A stretch of 34,183 bases of DNA, from positions 1 through 34,183 of the forward strand of contig CALUUV010000009.1 of assembly GCA_944324055.1 (NCBI GenBank), in the 5' to 3' direction. Positions 8,054-16,806 of this stretch are shown here, piece by piece (the stretch's first letter is position 1; each line of letters begins with the position of its first letter). This stretch comes from Candidatus Gastranaerophilales bacterium. GTDB taxonomy: Bacteria; Cyanobacteriota; Vampirovibrionia; Gastranaerophilales; Gastranaerophilaceae. The position numbers and the translations under genes are program-made. The notes under the pieces were generated by a model. That model was given only the letters and a program-made list of their open reading frames with translations. It had not been told where the DNA came from and ran no database searches.

Positions 8054-9406
8054 ATGGACCAGAGTATTTTATTTAATATATTAGTAGTTGCAGCGTTAAT
8101 ATTTGCAAATGCTTTTTTTGTAGCCTCAGAGTTTGCCTTGGTTAAAGTTAGAAAAACAAAGTTAGAACAACTTTCTAATGAAGGTAGTTCAACTGCAAAG
8201 GTTGCATTAAAAACAGTAGAAAATATGAATGATATGCTTGCAGCAATTCAATTAGGTATAACAATTGCAAGTATTGCATTAGGTTGGGTTGGTGAAGCAA
8301 CAGTTGTACAAATTATTGAAAAGATAATAGTATTATTCCCAAATATAAATGTATCAGTAACATCTCATGCGATAGCAGTTCCAATTTCATTCGCATTAGT
8401 AACATTTTTACATGTATTATTGGGTGAACAGTTGCCTAAATGTATGGCAATTCAATATCCAGAAAAATTTGCATTATTTTGTGCAAGAGCAATAAGCTTT
8501 TTTGAAGTATTATTCAAACCGTTTGTTTGGGTATTAGCAACTGCAAACAGTAAATTATTAAAAATGTGTTGTATAGATGCACCTCAATCACCATTAGTTC
8601 ATTCAACAGAAGAATTAGATATGATTGTAGATGCAAGTTATAACGAAGGTGTTTTAAATCAAACAGAAGCAGAAATGCTTCATAATATGTTTAAGTTTTC
8701 TGATTTAACAGCAAAACAAATTATGGTTCCAAGAACAGATATGACTTGTATTGATAAAGAAGATATTACATACGAAGAACTTAATAAAATTACTTTGGAA
8801 AACCAATATACAAGATATCCTGTATATGAAGAAAATATTGATAAAATTTTAGGGTTCATCCACGTAAAAGATTTGTACGCATCAAAATTAAGAGGAGAAG
8901 AGTTTAATATTGATAAATTGATTCGTCCTTTAATGTTAATTCCGGAAACAATAACATTAGATAATTTGATGAAAGAATTTAAAAAACGCCACGGACAAAT
9001 GGCAATTGTTGTAGATGAATTTGGTGGAACTTCTGGTTTAATCACTTTGGAAGATGTATTAGAAGAAATCATTGGTGAAGTTCAAGATGAATTTGATACA
9101 GAAGAAGAAGTTGATATCAAAGAAGTTGCTGAAAATACATATGTTGCAAACGCAATGATGAGAATAGACGAAGTTGCTGAGTTCTTTGATATCAAAGAAG
9201 AAGATTTTGATTTTGAAGATATAGAAACAATTGGCGGTCTTGTTGTAAAAATTCTTGGAAGAATTGCGCAAGTTGGCGATGTAGTTGAAATAAAAGAGCA
9301 AGGTTTAAAATTTACAGTTCAAAAGGTTGAAGGTGCGAGAGTAACAAGATTAGTTATTGCTAAAACAGCTGTGAATACAGAAACTTCACCTGAAGAAGCA
9401 AAGTAA
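8054..9406 (+). CDS. CNNM/CorC (HlyC, TlyC-like) family membrane protein
   Basis: 450 residues with three domains in the classic order: an N-terminal DUF21/CNNM membrane domain (about 1-190, several hydrophobic helices beginning at ILVVAALIFANAFFVASEFALV), a CBS pair (about 215-340, entering with MVPRTDMTCID and ending IVVDEFGGTSGLITLEDVL), and a C-terminal CorC/HlyC PCMH-like domain (about 350-435). Family members are linked to Mg2+ or Co2+ efflux and were historically named hemolysins; transport is established only for some. The start is preceded by AAAGG four bases upstream. It sits 61 bp after ispG in the same direction, and could be its own unit because an AT-rich -10-like sequence lies in the gap. 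Confidence 0.93.
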   Translation: MDQSILFNILVVAALIFANAFFVASEFALVKVRKTKLEQLSNEGSSTAKVALKTVENMNDMLAAIQLGITIASIALGWVGEATVVQIIEKIIVLFPNINVSVTSHAIAVPISFALVTFLHVLLGEQLPKCMAIQYPEKFALFCARAISFFEVLFKPFVWVLATANSKLLKMCCIDAPQSPLVHSTEELDMIVDASYNEGVLNQTEAEMLHNMFKFSDLTAKQIMVPRTDMTCIDKEDITYEELNKITLENQYTRYPVYEENIDKILGFIHVKDLYASKLRGEEFNIDKLIRPLMLIPETITLDNLMKEFKKRHGQMAIVVDEFGGTSGLITLEDVLEEIIGEVQDEFDTEEEVDIKEVAENTYVANAMMRIDEVAEFFDIKEEDFDFEDIETIGGLVVKILGRIAQVGDVVEIKEQGLKFTVQKVEGARVTRLVIAKTAVNTETSPEEAK

Positions 9407-9470
9407 ATTTTTTGTAATAAACTAGCAAAAAAATATCGTGACCATTTTTCTTACAGATGTAGGAGGTTTT

Positions 9471-10364
9471 ATGGTTACAAGTATCAATAATAATTCTCAA
9501 ACCCAACAAATTCCAACTTCAAGAAAAATTGCAGGTGCAGCAGTCGGAACCGCAATTGGTGCTACTCCATTAGCATATTTAGCATATGATGCAGTAAAAC
9601 CATTTAAACCAGAAGACATTGCTAAAACTCAAGACTTTATGAGAATGATAATGCCTCCTATCGATTCATTTGAAAATACAAAAGCAGTAGCAGAAACTAT
9701 TATTAAAAATGAAGGTTTAGCTGATAAAGGTGTAAAATTATTTATTTCAAATAAGACTCCAGAAAGTGTTGCTCATTTAGATGAATTATTCAAAAATGAA
9801 AAACCTAAAGGATATGTAAACAAAATTAAAGAAATGTTTAAAAACGGGCTAAATGCTTGTTTTTATCCAAAAGCTAAAACAGTAATTATAAATGATGAAA
9901 TTGCTCATTCTTCTGTATTCCACGAATTGGGTCACGCAAAAGATTTTACAAGTAAAAATATTTTTATGAAAGCCTTGACTAAAGGAAGATGTTTAACCCC
10001 AATGAATGTATCAGTTGTTGCGCCAATCGCATTAGCTGTTGCAATGTTCCATAATGTTGATAGGTCAAAACCTCAAGATAAAAAAGGAAAAGTTGAAAAA
10101 ACTTTAGATTTTATATCTAATAATGCCGGTAAATTAACTCTTGCAAGCTATGCTCCAATGTTAGCTGAGGAAGGCATTGCTTCTGCTAGAGGGATAAAGA
10201 TGGCTAAGAAGTATTTGAATCCGAAACAGATATCAATGTTAAAAGGTAATTACAAAAAAGCATTTAGCACATATGCAACAGTAGCTTTATTAGTTTCTGG
10301 TCTTGTTGGTTTTGGTGCAATGCTTAAAGAAGGTATTGTTAACAAAAAAAGAGAGAATGCTTAA
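9471..10364 (+). CDS. Membrane protein with HELGH (zincin-like) motif
   Basis: A 297-residue protein of no named family that I recognise. The start at 9471 is set by a perfect AGGAGG four bases upstream; an earlier GTG at 9438 has no such site. The N-terminus is Asn/Gln-rich (INNNSQTQQ), followed by a hydrophobic segment at about 20-42. HELGH lies at 151-155 and a downstream AEEGIASA at about 232-239 could supply a third zinc ligand (E233 or E234), the layout of HExxH metallopeptidases. Two more hydrophobic segments lie at about 178-195 and 266-286. A membrane-associated zinc peptidase is the natural guess, but the activity is unproven. The gene ends inside a strong terminator. Confidence 0.75.
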   Translation: MVTSINNNSQTQQIPTSRKIAGAAVGTAIGATPLAYLAYDAVKPFKPEDIAKTQDFMRMIMPPIDSFENTKAVAETIIKNEGLADKGVKLFISNKTPESVAHLDELFKNEKPKGYVNKIKEMFKNGLNACFYPKAKTVIINDEIAHSSVFHELGHAKDFTSKNIFMKALTKGRCLTPMNVSVVAPIALAVAMFHNVDRSKPQDKKGKVEKTLDFISNNAGKLTLASYAPMLAEEGIASARGIKMAKKYLNPKQISMLKGNYKKAFSTYATVALLVSGLVGFGAMLKEGIVNKKRENA

Positions 10365-10377
10365 TTCTCTCTTTTTT
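10345..10377. terminator. Bidirectional intrinsic terminator between convergent genes
   Basis: GAGAGAAT (10351-10358) pairs with ATTCTCTC (10364-10371) around a 5-base loop. It is flanked by A6 on the left and T6 on the right, so it reads as a terminator on both strands. The stop codon of the 9471 gene (10362-10364) lies inside the hairpin. The minus-strand gene ending at 10400 would use the same element. Confidence 0.88.
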
Positions 10378-10399
10378 GTTTTGTATATTTAATTAGAAC

Positions 10400-12181
10400 T
10401 TATTCCTTTTTAGTTTCTTGATTTGTATTTTGTTGACTATCTTTGTTATCTTTGTTTTCAACATTTACTTGTTCAGGGATATCTGAAATAAATGTAATGA
10501 AATATTGTTTACTATCAGGTGTTGTTGATATCCATTGAACATTTACAGGATCTGTTCCTGAGATTGTAAATATATTGCTTAATTCTCCTTTGATAACAGG
10601 AATATCAGAATTTATTGAATAGCCTTCAAAATTGCTGCCTGCGTGAGAAATTAGCATATAAGTTTGTTTTTCTGTTGTTTTGGTAACTTGTACAGGACTG
10701 TTTCCAATATTATCAACATTGATAATTAGAATATCAGGGAAGTAAGTTCTAATTTCTTTAGATGAAAGAATTTTAGTAGAGAAGTTACCATAAGAATATT
10801 CTATTTTAGAAATTTGTAAACATTGAGGATTGTATATAAGTAATTGACCTCTTTTTAAAATTACTTGTGTATTTGCATCAAGATTGATTGTTTGGTTAGT
10901 TTTTTTGAATTTATTATTATATACATCAAATCCACCTTGTCCATTGTCAGCAAGTAGAAGAGAATCTTTAGTTATTTTAGATGCATCATTAAATGGAGTC
11001 CACATTCCTTCGGTTTGAGAGTAAACATACTTATAACCAACATTTGATAATTCTTTTATTAAATCTTTTCTTAAATCGATGAATATATCATCAAGTTCTC
11101 CATTAACGGGTCTAATAGATTCTAACATTTTTTCATATTCATATGGATATAAATTATCAAATTGATTAGCAGATATACCATTTGCAGATGTTACCATTTT
11201 GCTGAATATAGGAACAAGTTTTGATGATTTATTTTGTTTAATAAATTTCTTATCCCATTTTCTGAAAGTATTATGTCTAATAGCTTTCATTTCTTGTCTA
11301 TCGTTTGCAAAAATATATCCGAATGTATAAACGTATAAATAATCTTTAACTTCATTTATATTGCTAAATTCGCTGTTATGAGTAAGGAATTTTTCATAAT
11401 CAGAAATTCTTTTATTCATTTCTTTAGGTGTAGTTGCAAGGTAACCACCATTTTCTAAGAATTCGTCTTTATGTTTTGCTCTTAAGTATAAATAAGACTT
11501 CATATCAGAAGGTACATATGAGCCGAATTTTTTATAAGTAAATCTGTAATCTTCTTTAAGATGATATTTTGCATAGGCAGTATCTGAAACTATTTTTAAC
11601 CCAACAGGTGCAAGTTCTCTATTATAGTGTTCTGCACATTTTTTGAATTCTTTTTTTGTTTGAGGAATTGAGTTTTTGATATCTTCTTTAAGAAGATTGT
11701 CATTAGAATAAGTTTCAATCTTCAATAATTGTTTTCTATAATTATCAAATACTTTTGCTTTTTCTTCAGTTGATTCATCAGAATATTTTAGATATAGAAC
11801 CAAAAAGTTTTGTACATCTTTTAGATTTTTTACTAAATCTTGTAAGCTTTCCGGTTGAGTTAACTCTGGGATGGAAGAAGGATCTTCCATATAAGCTTCA
11901 TATTTTCCTCTATCGTTATTAAAATTATGGTTAAAGGTATAATTTTCGAGAACTTTAAAACCAATAAAACCTATTAAAAGAACAAAAATAGCGATAAATG
12001 TTTTATTAAAAATATTGATGATATTAGTCCAATTAATAGATATTTCTTTTTTTATTGGTTGTTTGTAATAAGATTTTTTATAAATACTATTATCATCAAT
12101 ATCTTTAGCTATTTCATATCCACAATTAATACAAAATTTTTGATTATTTTTAATTTCGTGACCACATCTAGGACAAAACAT
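10400..12181 (-). CDS. Zinc-ribbon membrane protein of unknown function
   Basis: 593 residues. The start at 12181 is chosen because AAGGAG lies five bases upstream and the protein then begins MFCPRCGHE; longer starts at 12208 and 12196 lack a site. C3, C6, C17 and C20 form a CPRCG/CINCG zinc ribbon. A single transmembrane helix follows at about 58-78 (FIAIFVLLIGFIGF), leaving a ~500-residue extracytoplasmic or periplasmic part that is Lys/Tyr/Asn-rich with a charged, Gln/Asn-rich tail. This is the usual plan of bacterial zinc-ribbon single-pass proteins (cytoplasmic ribbon, external domain). I do not recognise the large domain. A perfect 11-bp inverted repeat lies just upstream of the start. 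Confidence 0.75.
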   Translation of the reverse strand: MFCPRCGHEIKNNQKFCINCGYEIAKDIDDNSIYKKSYYKQPIKKEISINWTNIINIFNKTFIAIFVLLIGFIGFKVLENYTFNHNFNNDRGKYEAYMEDPSSIPELTQPESLQDLVKNLKDVQNFLVLYLKYSDESTEEKAKVFDNYRKQLLKIETYSNDNLLKEDIKNSIPQTKKEFKKCAEHYNRELAPVGLKIVSDTAYAKYHLKEDYRFTYKKFGSYVPSDMKSYLYLRAKHKDEFLENGGYLATTPKEMNKRISDYEKFLTHNSEFSNINEVKDYLYVYTFGYIFANDRQEMKAIRHNTFRKWDKKFIKQNKSSKLVPIFSKMVTSANGISANQFDNLYPYEYEKMLESIRPVNGELDDIFIDLRKDLIKELSNVGYKYVYSQTEGMWTPFNDASKITKDSLLLADNGQGGFDVYNNKFKKTNQTINLDANTQVILKRGQLLIYNPQCLQISKIEYSYGNFSTKILSSKEIRTYFPDILIINVDNIGNSPVQVTKTTEKQTYMLISHAGSNFEGYSINSDIPVIKGELSNIFTISGTDPVNVQWISTTPDSKQYFITFISDIPEQVNVENKDNKDSQQNTNQETKKE

Positions 12182-12191
12182 ATTATTCTCC

Positions 12192-12227
12192 TTCATATAG
12201 TAATTCAACGTTATTATACTATATGAA
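12192..12227. promoter_or_regulatory. 11-bp perfect inverted repeat over promoter/RBS of zinc-ribbon gene
   Basis: TTCATATAGTA (12192-12202) and TACTATATGAA (12217-12227) are exact reverse complements, 14 bp apart. On the minus strand, a TATAAT (12213-12218) overlaps the inner end of the upstream arm, and the other arm runs directly into the AAGGAG of the gene that starts at 12181. I read this as an operator, because transcription from that -10 would include only one arm. A hairpin that hides the ribosome site in a read-through transcript is the alternative. Confidence 0.45.
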
Positions 12228-12246
12228 ATTAGAAAATAAATCCTAT

Positions 12247-13608
12247 TTATGCTGCAGTTCTATTATTAAGGTCTTTTATGTTGTATCTCCAAGTATCTGT
12301 TTGTTCCATTGTTTTCATTGCAACATCTTCAGGAAGCCCAGCATGGTGTATTTTAGGGATTAGATAAGTTGCAGGATATTCAATTGGTTCAGATACATCA
12401 TCATCTGTATCATTACAAATGAAATACAATTCGCCTTTATCGTCTTTTCTATAATCAGTTATTGTAATTTCGTGTGCTCCGATGATTTTTTTAGAATCAT
12501 CAGTTAATGTATAACCAATAATAATATTTTTACCTTTGTCTAAAGTTTCTAATAGTTGAGATTTTGCGGTGTCGTAATCTGTTGCGTAGCCTATTAAGGT
12601 TTGATTATCATCTACATTTTGATATGTTACTGACATAATATTTTTATCTTCAACAACAGATTCAAGGAAAGTTTTTTCATAATCAATTAGTCCGCTATCT
12701 TCATTACTAAATTTTCCACCACGTTTATCGTTAAGTGAATTGTAGCTTTGTTGAGATGCAACATTCATAAATGTAGATTGCATAAGAACATCAATAGATG
12801 AACGTTCTAAATTGTCTCTGTAATTTTGTTGGATTTTTGCTCTTAGATAAGCATTTTCATCAGGTGCTAATTTGATTTTAGCGGTTTTAAAATCTTTTGC
12901 TTCATATGGAATTTCAAAAGAATTTAATAACCAAATAGCATCAAGAGTATTTTCTGATAAGCTATCTAGTTTAATGTTTTTAGATACTGATTTTTCAGGA
13001 GATGTAAGCCCTTCTGCAAATCTTACATATTCAGCAGGTTGTTTTTTTGCAAGATTAAATTGTTCACTTGCAGCAACACAACATCCGGAAAATAATTCTT
13101 GTAACTCAATTTCAGTAGATTTTCTTTTAATAAGATTAGGTGAATTATTTGTAAGTTTATTAATTACTTCAGTTTTATATTCATCTGGGATATCTCCAAA
13201 TTTTTGTGTAATAGTATATGGATCAGTAACTGAAATTAATGTGTCTTTTAATAATTTTTTATTTTCAAGCCCATTTGCTCTAGGTGTTGTTGCCATTTTG
13301 TATAAGTTATCTAGAACAGATGTGTTGTCATTAGAATCGTTATTAAGTAATATTCCGCTTTTAAGAGCGTAATCTAAATATTTTCTATCTGGTTTATCGA
13401 GTTCTTGGGACAAAGTTTTATATTTTTCTTTTTCTTCTTTTGTTGTAAGAGAAGTTCTAAACCCAGTATTTACAGGTGTTGCTGTGAAATTCAAATTTGT
13501 TGAATTAGTATTTATATTGGTATTATTTTTATGTTCATTACAAGACTTACTTCTTATTGGGGAAGCATTGTAACAAGACATAATACTATTTGAATTCACA
13601 CTAATCAT
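12247..13608 (-). CDS. Possible papain-fold (cysteine peptidase-like) protein
   Basis: 453 residues from the ATG at 13608. A longer start at 13686 would overlap the divergent gene at 13676. There is no strong ribosome site at either. The N-terminal ~60 residues are Ser/Asn-rich and low in complexity. GCCVAAS at about 175-181 (C176/C177), then GAHEITITDY with H379 and FICND with N399/D400, give the Cys-His-Asn/Asp order and local contexts of papain-like peptidases and C39-like domains. There is no signal peptide or membrane helix, so cytoplasmic or non-classically exported. The assignment rests on motif order only. The Asn/Ser-rich N-terminus resembles that of the gene at 9471. Confidence 0.6.
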   Translation of the reverse strand: MISVNSNSIMSCYNASPIRSKSCNEHKNNTNINTNSTNLNFTATPVNTGFRTSLTTKEEKEKYKTLSQELDKPDRKYLDYALKSGILLNNDSNDNTSVLDNLYKMATTPRANGLENKKLLKDTLISVTDPYTITQKFGDIPDEYKTEVINKLTNNSPNLIKRKSTEIELQELFSGCCVAASEQFNLAKKQPAEYVRFAEGLTSPEKSVSKNIKLDSLSENTLDAIWLLNSFEIPYEAKDFKTAKIKLAPDENAYLRAKIQQNYRDNLERSSIDVLMQSTFMNVASQQSYNSLNDKRGGKFSNEDSGLIDYEKTFLESVVEDKNIMSVTYQNVDDNQTLIGYATDYDTAKSQLLETLDKGKNIIIGYTLTDDSKKIIGAHEITITDYRKDDKGELYFICNDTDDDVSEPIEYPATYLIPKIHHAGLPEDVAMKTMEQTDTWRYNIKDLNNRTAA

Positions 13609-13675
13609 ACTAAAATAAAAACTTCTTACTTTAAAAATTTGCTTATTTAAGATATAAATATTAAAAAAGGTTAAG

Positions 13676-14668
13676 ATGAAGTTCAAGAAATTAACAGATA
13701 AACAGATAATAATTTCATTAGATAGATTAACACGCTTTAAGCCTACAGAAGAAAAGTATCTAAGGGTTTTTAAAGATATTATTGTCTCAAATTTAATAGA
13801 GCCAAAATATAAAAAAACAGAATTAGATAATTTTGATTATTCTGAACTTAGGGATATTGCAACAGAAATATTTAATAATTCTTTAAAGGAAAATAATACT
13901 CAAGATTTATCTTTAAATTGTCTTTTGAAGGATTACGAAAATTCAATTTTCAAAAATAATACAGAGGTTAATAAACTTCTAGAAAATAGATTGGATTATA
14001 AATCAGCACTAAATTTATTAGGAGAAGAATTACCCTTAAATTTGAAATGGTTTAAACAATTAGAGTTTACAAATAACACTATCGAATCAAGAATAAAAGA
14101 TGGTTTATTATTCCCGCTAAGTTGTGTTGTAATTGTTGAGGGTATAACAGAAGAAATATTATTGCCAGAATTCTCTAAAATTTTAGATTTTGATTTTACT
14201 AAATATGGAATAAAGATTTTACCTGCAGGTGGTAAGAATCAAGTAGTAAAATTATATTATTCATTGTCGGAGGTATTAAAATTACCGATATTTGTATTAT
14301 TAGATAAAGATGCGGTAGAAAATGTTCAATTAATAAATTCAAAACTTAGAGATATGGATAAGGTTTATTTGTTGAATAGTGGTGAATTTGAGGATTTATT
14401 ACCTGAAAAACTCATAATTAATACAATAAATTCTGACTTACAAAATTTCGCATCTGTAAATGAATCAGATATAGAAAAACCAGAGCCAATGGTTAAAATT
14501 TTAGAAGAGATATTTAAGGATAAAGGTTTGCACGAATTTAAAAAGGCTGAATTTGCAACATTAGTAAAGAATCAGATAAAAACAGACCAAGATGTATCAG
14601 ATGAGATAAGGTTAATAGTTCAAGAAATTAAATCTCTTTCAGAACAAATGAATAAATCATTGATATAG
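13676..14668 (+). CDS. Stand-alone OLD-type TOPRIM domain protein
   Basis: 330 residues. The C-terminal half is a TOPRIM fold of the OLD nuclease type: VVIVEGITEE (E155), an ILPAGGKNQVV strand-turn, FVLLDKD (D210, D212), then NSGEFEDLLPE. OLD-family proteins usually carry an ABC ATPase in front of this domain. Here the first ~140 residues show no Walker A (GxxGxGKS) and I cannot assign them. TOPRIM domains of this class bind metal and cut DNA or RNA, so nuclease activity is plausible but not shown. The start ATG follows AAAAAGGTTAAG. It is divergent from the gene at 12247 with a 67-bp gap. No REase, helicase or ATPase partner sits beside it. Confidence 0.72.
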   Translation: MKFKKLTDKQIIISLDRLTRFKPTEEKYLRVFKDIIVSNLIEPKYKKTELDNFDYSELRDIATEIFNNSLKENNTQDLSLNCLLKDYENSIFKNNTEVNKLLENRLDYKSALNLLGEELPLNLKWFKQLEFTNNTIESRIKDGLLFPLSCVVIVEGITEEILLPEFSKILDFDFTKYGIKILPAGGKNQVVKLYYSLSEVLKLPIFVLLDKDAVENVQLINSKLRDMDKVYLLNSGEFEDLLPEKLIINTINSDLQNFASVNESDIEKPEPMVKILEEIFKDKGLHEFKKAEFATLVKNQIKTDQDVSDEIRLIVQEIKSLSEQMNKSLI

Positions 14669-14740
14669 TTGATACTACAATAAAAATGATTTGCTAATAT
14701 TAAAAAGGTTACAAAGCATTAAGAATCTATAAAAATAGGG

Positions 14741-14769
14741 TTGAAAACTTGTAATACATGATATATAAT
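14741..14769 (+). promoter_or_regulatory. Sigma-70-type promoter of fliD
   Basis: TTGAAA (14741-14746), a 17-bp spacer, then TATAAT (14764-14769), about 41 bp before the fliD start. The match is close to the housekeeping consensus. I see no sigma-28 box (TAAA ... GCCGATAA) here. Confidence 0.65.
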
Positions 14770-14809
14770 TAGTATAGCGCTATAGGTAGTATAAAGAAAG
14801 GATTTTTAT

Positions 14810-16570
14810 ATGCCTACAATCACATTCAGCGGCTTGGCATCAGGCTTGGATACTTCTGCATGGGTAGAAGCATTCGTTTCTGTTAAGCAGACAACACTTA
14901 CGGGATATCAACAATCATTAGAGGCAATTGAAAAGAAACAGGCAACAGTTTCTGAACTTCAAGCATCTTTTAATACATTAAGAACATCATTAGAAAAACT
15001 AACAGATGCTAAGTTTGGTACATCAATGGATTTGTTTGCCAATAATATGGTTACATCTTCTAATGACAAAATATTTACAGCAACAGTAAATAAAAATGCT
15101 GCTCGTTTAACATATGATATAAAAGTAGAGCAATTAGCAACAAAGACATCTGTAAGCTCAGACAAGTCAGTTAGTGCTGTTGCAAATGATGAAACAAAAC
15201 TTTCAGATATAGGTATTACAGAAGGAAGTATGACAGTATATGTTGATGGTGCAAAGAAAACAATCAACATAGAAAAAGATGATACTGTTCAAGATTTAAA
15301 AACTCGTTTCGCTGAAGCAGGAGTAAAAGCTGAAATTGATTCTAATGGTCAATTAAATTTATCTGCTCAAAATGGAACATCTGAAGTATTAGTTGGTGCA
15401 ACAACAGATACTTCAAATATGAAGTCTATTTTGGGATTATCAAAACAAGAAGATGGTACATATAAATCATCATCAGCTTTATATCAAGTAACCGGAACAT
15501 CAAAAATAACAACTCCTGGTATATTTTCAGATGGAAACGGTGGTACAACTTCAATTAAGGAAGGTACTTTCAAGATTGGAGATGCAGAATTTACAATAGA
15601 TGAGAATACAACTATTAATAGTTTAATTTCTCAAATAAACAGTAACAAAGATGCTGGAGCAACTGCATATTGGGATTCAGCAAATTCAAAATTAGTATTA
15701 ACTTCAACAATTGAAGGTGAATCTTATGTAAATGTTGAAGCTGGAACAAGTAATTTTACAGATGTAATGGGCTTTACAACATCTGAATGGGGTTCAGATG
15801 GAAGTCTAGTATCAACTGCATTAAATACTGATAACCAAACACTTGGAGAAAATGCAATATTATATATTAATGGTACTCAAGTTATTTCGCCTACAAATAC
15901 AGTAACAAGTGATGTTTCTCGTTTGGATGGTGTAACTATCAATTTGAAAGGCGTAAGTACAGAAGAAGAACCAAGTACAAAATTAGAAGTTACTCAAGAT
16001 ACAACAGAAGTTGTTACAGCAGTAAAAGATTTTGTTGATCAGTATAATGAATTGATGACAAAATTAGATGAGGTAATGGCTTCAGATGGTAATCTTCATG
16101 GTGATACAACATTGAATTCAATAAAACGTTCAATGAGACAAATGGTAACATCATCAAGCGGATATGGAAATGATACATATACAATGTTGTCTCAAATTGG
16201 TATTTCAACAGCAGACGCTGGTGCAGATATAAACGCTGATACAACATCATTAAAACTTGATGAAGATAAATTAAAAGAGGCATTGTCAAAAGATGCTGAT
16301 GCGGTTAAAAAAGTAATGATTGGAACAACAAAAGAAGAAGGCCTTTTAACCAAGTTTGAAGGTATATTAGATGATGCATTAGCAAGTAATGGTTGGTTCT
16401 CAACAACAACTGAATCAATTCAGAGTGATATGACAAAGTATAATAATAAAATTACAAAGGAAAAACAAAACCTTGCTAATTATAAATCTAGATTAGAAGC
16501 ACAGTTCCAAGCAATGGAAAATACTATTTCAAAAATGCAATCTTCATATAGTAATTTCTTATCAAAATAA
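14810..16570 (+). CDS. fliD: Flagellar filament cap protein FliD
   Basis: The 586-residue flagellar hook-associated protein 2 forms the cap that folds flagellin at the filament tip. The N-terminus MPTITFSGLASGLDTSAWVE is the FliD signature, followed by a helical D0/D1 segment to about 80. The middle is Thr/Ser/Asp-rich beta domain, and the C-terminal FliD_C region ends in coiled coil (about 540-586, KITKEKQNLANYKSRLE onward). The length is in the upper normal range. AAAGGA lies eight bases before the ATG and a sigma-70-type promoter lies upstream. FliD works with flagellin, and this window has two candidates, 23100 and the giant one. fliS, the usual downstream partner, is not here; a terminator follows at once. 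Confidence 0.95.
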   Translation: MPTITFSGLASGLDTSAWVEAFVSVKQTTLTGYQQSLEAIEKKQATVSELQASFNTLRTSLEKLTDAKFGTSMDLFANNMVTSSNDKIFTATVNKNAARLTYDIKVEQLATKTSVSSDKSVSAVANDETKLSDIGITEGSMTVYVDGAKKTINIEKDDTVQDLKTRFAEAGVKAEIDSNGQLNLSAQNGTSEVLVGATTDTSNMKSILGLSKQEDGTYKSSSALYQVTGTSKITTPGIFSDGNGGTTSIKEGTFKIGDAEFTIDENTTINSLISQINSNKDAGATAYWDSANSKLVLTSTIEGESYVNVEAGTSNFTDVMGFTTSEWGSDGSLVSTALNTDNQTLGENAILYINGTQVISPTNTVTSDVSRLDGVTINLKGVSTEEEPSTKLEVTQDTTEVVTAVKDFVDQYNELMTKLDEVMASDGNLHGDTTLNSIKRSMRQMVTSSSGYGNDTYTMLSQIGISTADAGADINADTTSLKLDEDKLKEALSKDADAVKKVMIGTTKEEGLLTKFEGILDDALASNGWFSTTTESIQSDMTKYNNKITKEKQNLANYKSRLEAQFQAMENTISKMQSSYSNFLSK

Positions 16571-16590
16571 GATATATATAGCTAAAAATT

Positions 16591-16624
16591 AAAAGGGGAA
16601 ATTGAAAAATTTCCCCTTTTTTTA
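16591..16624 (+). terminator. Intrinsic terminator after fliD
   Basis: A perfect 13-bp stem (16591-16603 with 16608-16620, core AAAGGGGAAATT) closed by a GAAA tetraloop and followed by a T run that continues to 16623. Confidence 0.92.
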
Positions 16625-16757
16625 TGCAGCATGAATTCATAATTTTTTATTAATATATTTCCGGTTTCTGATTTTTGTCGAGATAAAAAGTGTACTTGTT
16701 ACATTTCTTAATATGCTTATCTGGCGCGGGTTTTGGGGGTGCCCCTAGTAGGGGGTA

Positions 16758-16800
16758 TTGACATAAAACTTGAAATGTAATCTTTTTGTAATATTATAAT
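16758..16800 (+). promoter_or_regulatory. Promoter of the lytic transglycosylase gene
   Basis: TATAAT ends at 16800, with TATTAT overlapping at 16792-16797. Upstream, TTGAAA (16770-16775) lies 16 bp from TATTAT or 19 bp from TATAAT. A consensus TTGACA at 16758-16763 is too far from either. Exact pairing of the boxes is uncertain, but a start near 16807 would give a ~90-nt leader. Confidence 0.5.
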
Positions 16801-16806
16801 AGTATA

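Noticed and set aside
12872-13372. 166-residue plus-strand ORF
   Set aside because: It lies antisense inside the 12247-13608 gene, shows no motifs and has no ribosome site.
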